A stretch of DNA of 12,736 bases from Prevotellaceae bacterium UBA3627. Its GTDB lineage: Bacteria; Bacteroidota; Bacteroidia; Bacteroidales; Bacteroidaceae. Numbering within the stretch: the stretch's first letter is position 1; each line of letters starts with the position of its first letter. Both the position numbers and the translations under genes were made by a program. Below the pieces are notes generated by a model, which had not been told where the DNA came from, did not search any database, and saw only the letters and a list, made by a program, of their open reading frames with translations. Where the stretch lies: contig DFLE01000057.1 of assembly GCA_002373375.1 (NCBI GenBank), positions 5,642-18,377 on the forward strand. Reading direction: 5' to 3'. Below are positions 1 to 7,800 of this stretch, in pieces.

Positions 1-148
1 ATCTTAGAGATGTTGAAATAGTCATCTGACCGACTAAATTTACTATCCGACCGAGAAGGGGCTTGAATTATTTGCGACATTAAAGCTGTCTTGAAAATAA
101 TAACAAGTTTAATATTCTAAAATAAGCAACGAAAAACGAGGCTACGAT

Positions 149-607
149 ATGAACGAGAAGAAATTCCTATCCTATTTGGAGCGATATAGCCAATGGCTCA
201 AAGCTCATAAAGCAAAATCCACTGAAGAATTGGCTGAACGTGAAGCCCATGCTAAGGAGATGCAGAAATATGACAAAGCCCGTCTTCTGAATATGACGGC
301 TGACGATGTTTACAATCTGCTTTCCCCATTGTGGGCTATGGGCATGTGGGGTAATAAGCACTACAAGATAGACAACCTTATAGAGACGAACAGCATTGAA
401 CTTATTCGCTATCAATTTGCCAATCTGCTCTATGGCAAGGATTCTCTTGCTAAGCGTTGGGACGAATTCCGGCAGAAGATTAAAGGCATTGGTCCTGGTA
501 TCATGAGTGAGATCCTGAACAAGGCTTTTCCTGATAATTGTATTCTTTGGAACAGCAGAGCGAGCGCCCCAAACACAACAGCCCACTCCGTTTTTTCCTC
601 TTCATAA
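149..607 (+). pseudogene. Truncated N-terminal piece of a restriction-associated protein (unidentified)
   Basis: The reading frame opens at ATG 149. The first ~134 residues form a charged helical start (a KFLSYLERY segment), then a segment containing WAMGMWGNK, then KIKGIGPGIMSEILN followed by FPD..CILWN. The GIGPG element followed by 'FPD...LWN' recalls an N-terminal domain I associate with McrB-like and other restriction-associated ATPases of Bacteroidota; this is from memory and not certain. From about base 547 the frame runs into DNA that reads sensibly only on the other strand, and it stops at TAA 605-607 after about 17 meaningless residues. It is therefore a 5' gene fragment whose remainder is missing. 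No Shine-Dalgarno is visible and no convincing promoter box was found in bases 1-148. Confidence 0.5.
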
Positions 608-696
608 TACACGTAAGCCATAACGGCGAATGCCACCATCATAACAAACCTCACCAGCTGATAAAACCCGTAAGGCAACGGCGCGAGGCGATTAAG
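547..696 (-). pseudogene. Internal fragment of a DUF6804-like small membrane protein
   Basis: Read on the minus strand, this stretch encodes about 50 residues with the pattern LAPLPYGFYQLVRF, then a hydrophobic segment (VMMVAFAVMAYVYY), a charged turn (EEEKTEW) and a second hydrophobic segment ending ALALLFQ. This matches my memory of the DUF6804 family, small two- or three-helix membrane proteins common in Bacteroidota, whose next residues are usually PFFKIALG. Here the match ends at Q (552-547) and the frame continues into the antisense of the preceding gene. The protein's start is also missing, because the upstream side merges with the mobilization gene. There is no start, stop or promoter of its own. 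It is a dead fragment lying opposite to its neighbours. The right edge is uncertain by about 15 bases. Confidence 0.6.
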
Positions 697-711
697 GGCA
701 TCCTCACAAAC

Positions 712-1527
712 ATGCAGACTGCACTCATGCAAGCCAAGGATGTCCAGAAGCAGGATATACTTAAACTGGGGAAGGCACTCTACAATAAAGCCATGCAGAA
801 TGTAAGAGCCATCATTGAGCAGAACAAGCAGCTGCAAAAGGAGAATGGTCGGTTGACTGAAGAAAACGACATCCTTAGAAAGCGAATTGCTTCGATGGAC
901 GAGAATGCCATCACCCGGCTTCGGGACAAGAAGGATGCAGAAATCAAAGAACTGCAGGGGCGAATTGGCAAAGCCGAGTCCGAGGCTGTCCGTTCAGGCA
1001 ACAAGGCGTATCGTGAGCATCAGCGAGCCGAAAGTGCAGAAAACCAAGTCCGGGAAATGTTGGGCATCCGCGAAATCAAGGAAATCTGGGAGAGTGTTCA
1101 ACAGAACAAGGAAGCATTCAAAAAGCAGATTGACAAATGGATTAAAGATGGCGTTGCTGCCATTAGGGATTATGCTGATGGCAAAGACAACGACTTCCAG
1201 CCCAAGCAGGGTAACGCTGTTGCATGGGGCATCATTGCTGAAGCATTCAGGTATGGCCTTGACCCGACTGACGGAAAGCAACGCAGGATGGCTGCTGCCT
1301 ACCTGTTAGAGAATATGTCATGGACTGGCATTACTGACTCAAAGGCTAATCTTACAGCACTACGCACCAGGCAGCTTTGTGACGCGATGACAGTTTCCAA
1401 AGATTTGATGGCGAACTTACTCCTTGCCGCTGGCGGTAGAGGCGGTATCAGTACAGGTGGCGGCGGCTCCAACGGTGAGCTTACCAACTGGGACGGTACG
1501 AAGAAAAAGACGGGCTGGAGAATATAA
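712..1527 (+). pseudogene. C-terminal part of a probable MobV-type mobilization protein (relaxase domain missing)
   Basis: An open frame of 271 codons from the in-frame ATG 712 to TAA 1525-1527. The frame is open further upstream, but that part is antisense to the DUF6804 fragment. The first ~120 residues are a heptad-rich coiled coil (EQNKQLQKENGRL, IKELQGRIGKAESEA). A helical domain (EIWESV, KQRRMAAAYLLE) follows, then a Gly/Ser-rich tail (GGRGGISTGGGGSNGEL) ending in a charged WDGTKKK segment. Coiled coil plus a small helical domain plus a GGGG-S tail is typical of the C-terminus of Bacteroidales MobV/Pre plasmid-mobilization proteins. The N-terminal relaxase domain, with its histidine motif, is absent, so it cannot nick DNA. 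A phage structural protein is a less likely alternative. A terminator hairpin follows 24 bases after the stop. Confidence 0.5.
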
Positions 1528-1551
1528 AGTGGAGTTATTCCTTCAGCGAAT

Positions 1552-1579
1552 AAAAGCGTGACGAGATAGTTACGCTTTT
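1552..1579 (+). terminator. Stem-loop terminator after the mobilization fragment
   Basis: The arms AAAAGCGTGAC (1552-1562) and GTTACGCTTTT (1569-1579) pair over 11 positions with one G-T wobble around a 6-base loop. The 3' arm ends in TTTT. It sits 24 bases after the stop of the mobilization gene and before the BREX leader promoter, so it separates the two transcription units. The A-rich 5' arm also lets it work on the minus strand. Confidence 0.65.
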
Positions 1580-1797
1580 GATGTTTATGTGTAGAACTTG
1601 TTCGGTTTTATCACTCAACTTTTTTCGGTGCATATTCGGAATTTGCGGGTGCATCTAGTCTGGGAGAATCTTCTATTCTTTGATTGCCTAAATCCATGGC
1701 ATGATGCTAGTTTTTTTGCCATTATTAGCTGCAAAAGCGCACAGACAAAGCCAAAAATAAATAAAATTTGCCCTATGGACACGGATTTGTGCTCCTG

Positions 1798-1821
1798 TTT
1801 GCCAAAAATATATTACCTTTG
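1798..1821 (+). promoter_or_regulatory. Bacteroidota-type promoter for the BREX operon
   Basis: The -7 box TACCTTTG (1814-1821) is an exact match to the Bacteroidota sigma-ABfr consensus TAnnTTTG. Two TTTG motifs lie upstream, at 1785-1788 and 1798-1801. Neither has the usual ~19-20 base gap to the -7 box (25 and 12 bases respectively), so the -33 element is imperfect or used with unusual spacing. Transcription would begin near 1828. It is the only good promoter seen between the mobilization fragment and brxP. Confidence 0.55.
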
Positions 1822-1844
1822 CATTTAAATAGGTTGATTGTATC

Positions 1845-1867
1845 CATGCAGAGCATGGAACATGCTC
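1845..1867. repeat. Alternating palindromic half-sites just after the transcription start
   Basis: Three half-sites, CATGC (1845-1849), GCATG (1853-1857) and CATGC (1861-1865), are separated by 3-base spacers AGA and GAA. The second pair extends to a perfect 7-bp palindrome, GAGCATG (1851-1857) with CATGCTC (1861-1867). In RNA the middle arm can pair with either side but not both. In DNA the layout could be an operator for a dimeric repressor placed about 20-40 bases after the predicted start. Confidence 0.45.
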
Positions 1868-2005
1868 TTAAAACGACAAAGAATAAAATAAATACGGAGT
1901 AACATCCGTTATTAAGATAAACGCCCGACGCTTATGATGGCGCAAAAAGCATTGAGCAAGAAAGGTCGCAGACTGTGACCTCTTGCCAGAGGGCAAGGAA
2001 CACAT

Positions 2006-2230
2006 ATGGAAAAGGCGTTTTCTGGACGCTTTGGTTTTGACGATTCAAGAATTTACACATTCCGAACAATTTGTCAAGAACAAAGCAACGGGAACGCCCC
2101 TTGGGGTGTTTATATGACAGTTCCGATTGGCTTTATAAGCTACAGGGGATTAATATATTCATCTGCGTGGGGCTTTCGCACGTTGCTCACTTCGACAAAT
2201 TGGGCGCGTGCTAAAGCCTTTGAATCGTGA
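2006..2230 (+). CDS. Possible 74-aa leader peptide upstream of brxP
   Basis: ATG 2006 is preceded at a plausible distance by AAGGA (1995-1999) and opens a 74-codon frame to TGA 2228-2230. The product is not a family I recognise. It is rich in aromatic residues and Ser/Thr (IYTFRTICQ, GFISYRGLIYSSAWGF, LLTSTNWARAKAFES) and has no clear signal peptide. Several leader hairpins fall inside it, and its stop lies within the 3' side of the inner stem of the attenuator-like hairpin. A ribosome finishing this ORF would therefore occupy that stem. It may be a regulatory leader peptide, or simply a chance open frame across a structured RNA. The frame is not continuous with brxP. Confidence 0.3.
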   Translation: MEKAFSGRFGFDDSRIYTFRTICQEQSNGNAPWGVYMTVPIGFISYRGLIYSSAWGFRTLLTSTNWARAKAFES

Positions 2231-2266
2231 AGCGAGCGACAGAACTGGCTCCACGTTTCTTTTTTG
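2165..2266 (+). terminator. Attenuator-like long hairpin with T tail, ahead of brxP
   Basis: The outer stem pairs 2165-2174 (GCGTGGGGCT) with 2247-2256 (GGCTCCACGT) over 10 positions, including three G-T wobbles. An inner stem pairs 2182-2194 with 2228-2240 over 13 positions with one A-C mismatch and two wobbles. The outer stem is followed at once by TTCTTTTTTG (2257-2266), the layout of an intrinsic terminator. It lies ~90 bases before the brxP ATG and inside the operon's own leader, which makes it an attenuator candidate rather than an end-of-operon terminator. Termination strength cannot be judged by eye. Confidence 0.5.
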
Positions 2267-2354
2267 TATGTGCGCTAACGTAAAAAACATATTGATTACT
2301 GGAGCCGTAATCTTTGAGGCAGAAGGAGCCCCGATAAAAAAGGCTGGTAACAAT

Positions 2355-4871
2355 ATGTTCAAAATTGAATGGGATAAAGAAACAGGAGGAGTAATCCTTT
2401 CTTCCAGAGTGACAAAAGACACCTTGGGTATTTCGCCGCGTCCCGTTTGGTTTGAAGAACTCGACTTGCTCGGACTCGACAAACTTGGTTGGAAATATCC
2501 CCATTGTGAGGAACCGCTGATGTGGGCCGTAAACAAGCAATATTTTTATCGTGGCCAATTGATGTTTGAGGCTAAAGGTGCCAATATATATGATTCCCCT
2601 ACTGTTGTATTCACCCAAGGTGCCGAAAAAGCCATTACCCTCATTCCCGTAGACATGAAGGAAATGTTGCGTCGCAACAAGGATCAGATGTTCCTCATCG
2701 AGAGCGAAGCACGTGATTTCATTCGTGACACCTTCATTGCCTACTCTGGCATCAATCGTGCCCACGAAAGCGTCAAAGGCAATCGTGAAATCGACTATGA
2801 GGCATTGGCACAGAAAGTGGAGAAGCGCACCAAGACCAAAATGGCTGTAGTGAAAGAAGATTGCGACTCGTTTGACATTGTTCCGCTGGATGTCGCTAAA
2901 GAGGAGGGTAAGCGCGTGGTTCTTTCCACACGTATAGACCGTTTCATCGCCTCATTCAGCGGCGGCAAGGATTCTCAGGTGGTGCTCGACCTTGTTTCCC
3001 GTGCCATTCCTCCTACTGATTTTGAAGTTATCTACAGCGACACAGGCTATGAGTTGCCATCCTCACTCCAACTCTATAAAGATGTCAGGCAATTTTACAC
3101 AGAACGTTTTCCCGGTCTAAAATTCAGCATAGCCCGCAACCATGAGTCCGTTCTTAACTACTGGAACAAAATTGGAACGCCGTCCGACACCCATAGGTGG
3201 TGCTGTTCGGTGATGAAAACGGCTCCATTATACAGAGCCTTAAAGGTTGAAGGTACGAACAAACAGACTCGCGTACTTGCTTTTGAAGGTGTACGTTCTG
3301 AAGAATCGTCAAGACGTAGTGGATATAATAGAATCGGGAAAGGGGTAAAGCATACATTTGTAATCAATGCTCGCCCTATTTTTGACTGGAACACGACTGA
3401 GGTTTTCATGTATCTAATGGCGTACAACCTTCCTATTAATTCGGCTTATAGATTTGGCAAGCCACGTGTTGGCTGTATTTTTTGCCCATTTGGGTCGCCT
3501 TGGGATGACATGATTGTCAACAAATGTTATCCTAAAGATTTGAAGCCATTCCTATCCGCGATAGAGCGTATAGTGTCGGATAGAAAAATACCAAATGCTC
3601 ATGAATATGTCAAGGAACGCAGGTGGAAACTTAGGGCAAGTGGAACAAATGTAAAAAATCAGACTATTGTTAAATTAACTTCGTCCAGCTCGTGCTTTGT
3701 CGCTGAAATTTCCTACCCGCAGAAACATGTTACAGAATGGATTCCTACCATAGGTAAATTTACTTTATCAAAGAAAGGTTCTACCTGTCAGGGGGAATTT
3801 GAATATGACAAAAAGTCGTATTCTTTCTCTGTTTACGCACAAGGACAAAAAAATGTCTTCAAGGTTGAAGATAACAATAACATACGACTTCGATTTTACT
3901 TGCGACGTATTGTCTATAAATCAGCATACTGCATAAATTGTGAGGCTTGTGAGATTGAATGTCCTACAGGTGCTCTCTCTGTCTATCCAAAAATTTCAAT
4001 AAATAAAGAAAAATGCATACATTGTTTGAAGTGCCTTGATTATCATCAGCATGGTTGCATTGTAGCAGACTCATTAGTAACAACTATGGGAAATATTATT
4101 AACGGAACCAAAATTTCGCCCTACGGGACCTTTGGCATCCAAGATGCCTGGGTTGATGAATTCTTCACAAGCATTGAGGATTTTTGGGCAAATAACAGTC
4201 TTGGGAAAAAGCAAGTGCCAAGTTTTAGAGCTTGGCTTCGTGATGCCGAGATCATTGACTCGAAGGCAGAGATTACGCCATTAGGTAAACTGTTATCAGA
4301 AATAAGAGAAGACAATCCTATCTTGATGTGGGAGGTTATTCATATCAATCTTTGCTATAATAACCCCCTCATGCGATGGTTCTCTTCTGAGGTAAACTTT
4401 ACAAATGCGATAACAAGAAAGGAATTAGAAACTCTTATTCTTGATTACTTTAATGGTGCATTCTCTGACACATCTATTAAATATGCATTACAAGCACTTC
4501 TACAGGTGTTTAAGTATTCTCCAGTTGGAACAGAGTTCGAACAACTCGTAGCTTTAGATTCGAAATCAACGGTATATAGCCGTAAACCATATAATGACTT
4601 GTCACCCGAGGCAATTGCATATTCAATATATAAGTATGCAACTAATATTGATGCCGATATGGTTCGCGTCTCTGATTTCTATAAGCAAGAATCTATAATT
4701 GGCGTTTATCGCGAATTTGGGATTTCAAAAAATGAATTGTTAAAAAACTTACGCACACTTCATTCCGACTCTAATCGTGTGCTGACAGCCGAACTAAATA
4801 TGGGTCTGGATCATATTACATTACAGAAAGATTTAACCCCTATAAAAGTTCTTGAAATTCTCACAAAATGA
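2355..4871 (+). CDS. brxP: BrxP: PAPS-reductase-like BREX type 4 protein with ferredoxin and DUF4007-like domains
   Basis: An 838-residue protein of the PAPS reductase/ATP-pyrophosphatase superfamily, replacing the methyltransferase of other BREX types. The N-terminal ~190 residues include a YPHCEEPLMWAV region. The catalytic domain has the PP-loop SGGKDS (202-207), RWCC (281-284) and CIFCPFG (374-380), as in PAPS reductases and DndC. Two ferredoxin-type clusters follow: C526/C529/C532/C536-P and C554/C557/C560/C568. The last ~240 residues are helical and recall DUF4007. By analogy to DndC it probably activates the DNA backbone or carries sulfur for phosphorothioate-type modification; this is inferred. 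The frame is open back to GTG 2208, but that would place the start inside the attenuator hairpin. The extension looks unlike protein, and MFKIEWDKETGG at ATG 2355 looks like the natural start. The stop overlaps brxC by ATGA. Confidence 0.85.
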   Translation: MFKIEWDKETGGVILSSRVTKDTLGISPRPVWFEELDLLGLDKLGWKYPHCEEPLMWAVNKQYFYRGQLMFEAKGANIYDSPTVVFTQGAEKAITLIPVDMKEMLRRNKDQMFLIESEARDFIRDTFIAYSGINRAHESVKGNREIDYEALAQKVEKRTKTKMAVVKEDCDSFDIVPLDVAKEEGKRVVLSTRIDRFIASFSGGKDSQVVLDLVSRAIPPTDFEVIYSDTGYELPSSLQLYKDVRQFYTERFPGLKFSIARNHESVLNYWNKIGTPSDTHRWCCSVMKTAPLYRALKVEGTNKQTRVLAFEGVRSEESSRRSGYNRIGKGVKHTFVINARPIFDWNTTEVFMYLMAYNLPINSAYRFGKPRVGCIFCPFGSPWDDMIVNKCYPKDLKPFLSAIERIVSDRKIPNAHEYVKERRWKLRASGTNVKNQTIVKLTSSSSCFVAEISYPQKHVTEWIPTIGKFTLSKKGSTCQGEFEYDKKSYSFSVYAQGQKNVFKVEDNNNIRLRFYLRRIVYKSAYCINCEACEIECPTGALSVYPKISINKEKCIHCLKCLDYHQHGCIVADSLVTTMGNIINGTKISPYGTFGIQDAWVDEFFTSIEDFWANNSLGKKQVPSFRAWLRDAEIIDSKAEITPLGKLLSEIREDNPILMWEVIHINLCYNNPLMRWFSSEVNFTNAITRKELETLILDYFNGAFSDTSIKYALQALLQVFKYSPVGTEFEQLVALDSKSTVYSRKPYNDLSPEAIAYSIYKYATNIDADMVRVSDFYKQESIIGVYREFGISKNELLKNLRTLHSDSNRVLTAELNMGLDHITLQKDLTPIKVLEILTK

Positions 4872-7800
4872 CGAACCACAATATGGCTAATACTTACAAT
4901 GACATCATTCGGAAAAGGGCAGGGCGTGCAGCCTACTCTCTTGAAGAGGAAAAGGGGCACCAGTGGGAATCGTTTATTCCAAACGAACAGTTTAACAGTG
5001 TGCTTAGTACCGTGCTCCGCTCTGTGCGTGGCAACGACATCGACGCTCATAAGTCGTTTTGGATTAACGGCACATACGGCACAGGCAAGAGTCATGCCGC
5101 AGCAGTCATCACCCATCTGCTTAGTGACGAGGTGGATGATTTACGGCAATGGATAGACTACGAATACCGAGATGACAAGTTCAAAGCTATCCGCGACGCA
5201 ATCTATGCCGTGCGCCAAAAGAAACGCCTGCTACCTGTAAAGATTGAAGGACTTAAGGAGATGTCGCAGGTAGGCGACCTCCCTTTGGTACTGCAGACTG
5301 CCGTTGTTCAAGCACTCAATCTCCACGACATCGAGATTACGGTTGATACGGATTTTGAGACACTGTTAGAGAATATTGAGTCCAATCCAGTTATTTGGGA
5401 TGACCTGATTGCCACCAACAGCGACCTGCATTCGGTGGCACCCGACAGGAAACTGCTCGCACTGAAACTACGTGGAAAAGATATGGGCGTTTTCCAAAAA
5501 GCCAATACCGCATTACACGCCCGTAACTTCCATGTGTTCCCAAAAGAGAACACCATCAGCAACTGGTTGGTTGAAGTGCAAAACGAATTGAGGAAAACAA
5601 CTCCATACAAAGGGTTGCTCATTCTGTGGGATGAGTTCACTGACGTAATGGATGATGCCATTGGTATTCAAGTCCTGAAAGCATTGCAAACCATTGCCCA
5701 TAAGTTTGCCAACGAAGAGAACGACAGCTTCTTATGCTTAATCTCCCATCCGTCGGCATTCAACAAACTTGGCTCAGAGGAAACCAAGCAGACCGATGGC
5801 CGTTACCATCGCATGAAGTATAATATGGAGCCTGTGTCGGCATTTAAAATAATGTCGCGCAAGTTTGAAATAGTCAATCCTGAGCGGCACGAGCAGATGC
5901 GCAGTTTGTTCTACTCTGTCAATGGGCAGTTGCTAGACTTGTATACCCGTTCAAGCAACGACCAGAAGGAGACCCGTGAAGACCTACAGCTGCTTTTCCC
6001 GATACATCCTGGTACTGCCAACTTGGCAACGCACTATGCTACGGTTGTCGGCTCATCAAGCCGAAGCGTTTTTGAGTTCATTGGGCAGAACGAACAGATG
6101 GAAACATTCCTTTCGAGTGAGGAAGCCTTTGCCAATCGCGAATTGGTAACGGCAGACTTCCTGTGGGATTTCGTGCTGAACGTTTTCAAGGACGATGTAG
6201 CCAACTATGCCGCCGTTACCGAACGGTTTGCCACCTATCGCCAGCACGTTGAAGACTACGGCAAAGCAGCCTTTGCCATTTTCAAGGGGGTGCTGTTGCT
6301 TAATGCTTTCAACAATATCTCTGGAGACAGCGACAATGTCGGCGCACTGGTCACTCCAAACGAGGACAACATTATCAACCTCTTTACTGGAACGCAGTAT
6401 GAGGCTGATGTAGAACCGACGCTTGCATGGTTTAACGACCAGGGTATTATTCAGCGTGACCCTACTGGAGTCTATTCAGTTCAGTTCTCGGCTTTACCAT
6501 CTCACAAGATAGAAGAATTCAAACAGAAGATGATGGATGTCGACTATCACTATATGTCGCAAGTGCTACATTTCGGTGATACGGCTCGCAACTACTTCGA
6601 AAAGAAGTATCTGCAAAAGATTATTCGTCCGTATAGTTTCGACTTCTATTCGGAAGCATCCAACGATTTTGCTTTACGTGAGCAAATCAAACGAGCAAAG
6701 AAGGCATCTATGCCGAGTGAACTTTTTCTCTCACTTCTTTTCTCTCGCAACAACACTGAAATAGCGCATCTGCGTCAGTTTGCCGAAGAGTCATCCTGTG
6801 CAGCGAAGGATGGAAACAAGGATCTGAACGACATTATATATATTGTGTTTGATACACCCTTTGGAGACAAAGAATATAGTCGTTTTATCGAGTACATGGC
6901 CAACTACAGTGCCGCCCAAGAATTGGGTTTCCTTGAACAGGTCAACGTGCATCGTGAACATGCCTGCGAAATGATAAAAGAATGGTTGGTAACAGCTCAA
7001 AGGGGCAATGCCACCCTATACGTTAATGGCGAAACAATTCCTATTTCGGTCAAACATCTATCTTCGACACTTAATAACATTGTTGCACCAATAGTCTTTC
7101 CAAAAGGACCAGACTCTCTTGAAATTCTTCGTCAGCGTTCGCCAAGTACGTTTTGGAATTCACAAGTGTCAAAGGAAATGATACGCGAAGTAATATTCGC
7201 TACCAACAAGGCTGACATAGACAATATTAATAACTCCCAAAGGGTCGCTTTCAAATACGTCATTCAAGAAGCTCTTGATGACAATCTTGAGTGGCGCTCT
7301 GATGTTTCCGAGAACCACCCGCTAAAAGCCGTCTACGATTTCGTAAACAATCGAATAAAGTTTGCCAACAAATCTCAACTTTTTAATTTTGTCGAGAAAT
7401 TTGATGAATTGCGTTATCCTCCATATGGATTGTCGGGCAACTTTGCTTCGGTTGGTATAATGGCTTTTGCCCTTCGCAAATGGGCGGGAAAGATATTCGA
7501 TACTTTAGGAAAACCGCGCGATGCCAGCAATCTGGCTCTTGACATCACAGAGTTATTTAACGTGTGGGAAAAGGGCAAGAATAGCAATAAACTTAATTTC
7601 AAGTTTCAGACTCCCGAGGAAGGGAAACTCTGCAAAGCCCTCGTTCGGTTGTTCAAGCTTGACAAACTTAAGGAATACAGCGACATCTCCAGCCTTGACA
7701 ATGCACGTGCCGCCATTGTCGGAGCCTTCCTTGAAGCTAAAGGTTATCCACTATGGTCGCTTAAATACATTGACGAGGACTTTGCTGCTTCTCATCCTGC

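Larger units (their letters stand above)
1828..2354 (+). promoter_or_regulatory. Long structured 5' leader of the BREX operon
   Basis: About 525 bases lie between the predicted transcription start and the brxP ATG with no recognised protein family. Inverted repeats seen by eye are: 1851-1867 (7 bp, 3-base loop), 1894-1909 (ACGGA/TCCGT), 1963-1981 (8 bp with one wobble, loop GAC), 1982-1997 (CTTGCC/GGCAAG, loop AGAG), 2011-2033 (CGT/ACG and AAAG/CTTT with a bulge), 2093-2110 (8 bp with one wobble) and the large hairpin 2165-2256 with a T tail. The density of paired arms suggests a folded RNA that controls read-through or translation of brxP. It matches no riboswitch class I can name. Confidence 0.5.

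Noticed and set aside
58..66. GGGCTTGA near the left end, as at the tRNA end (12729-12736), as a possible att repeat
   Set aside because: Only 8 bases are identical, with loose similarity beyond. That is too short to claim an attachment-site pair without the rest of the tRNA.
538..711. First 58 codons of the open frame leading into the mobilization fragment
   Set aside because: They are the antisense of the DUF6804-like fragment and have low-complexity, His/Arg-rich content with no family resemblance.
1598..1828. 76-codon open frame upstream of the leader
   Set aside because: It has no ribosome-binding site or recognisable motif and runs straight through the promoter boxes, ending at the predicted transcription start.
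2208..2354. 49-codon N-terminal extension of brxP from GTG 2208
   Set aside because: It overlaps the attenuator-like hairpin and T tract, and its residues look like translated RNA structure. The MFKIEWDKETGG start at 2355 is natural for the family.
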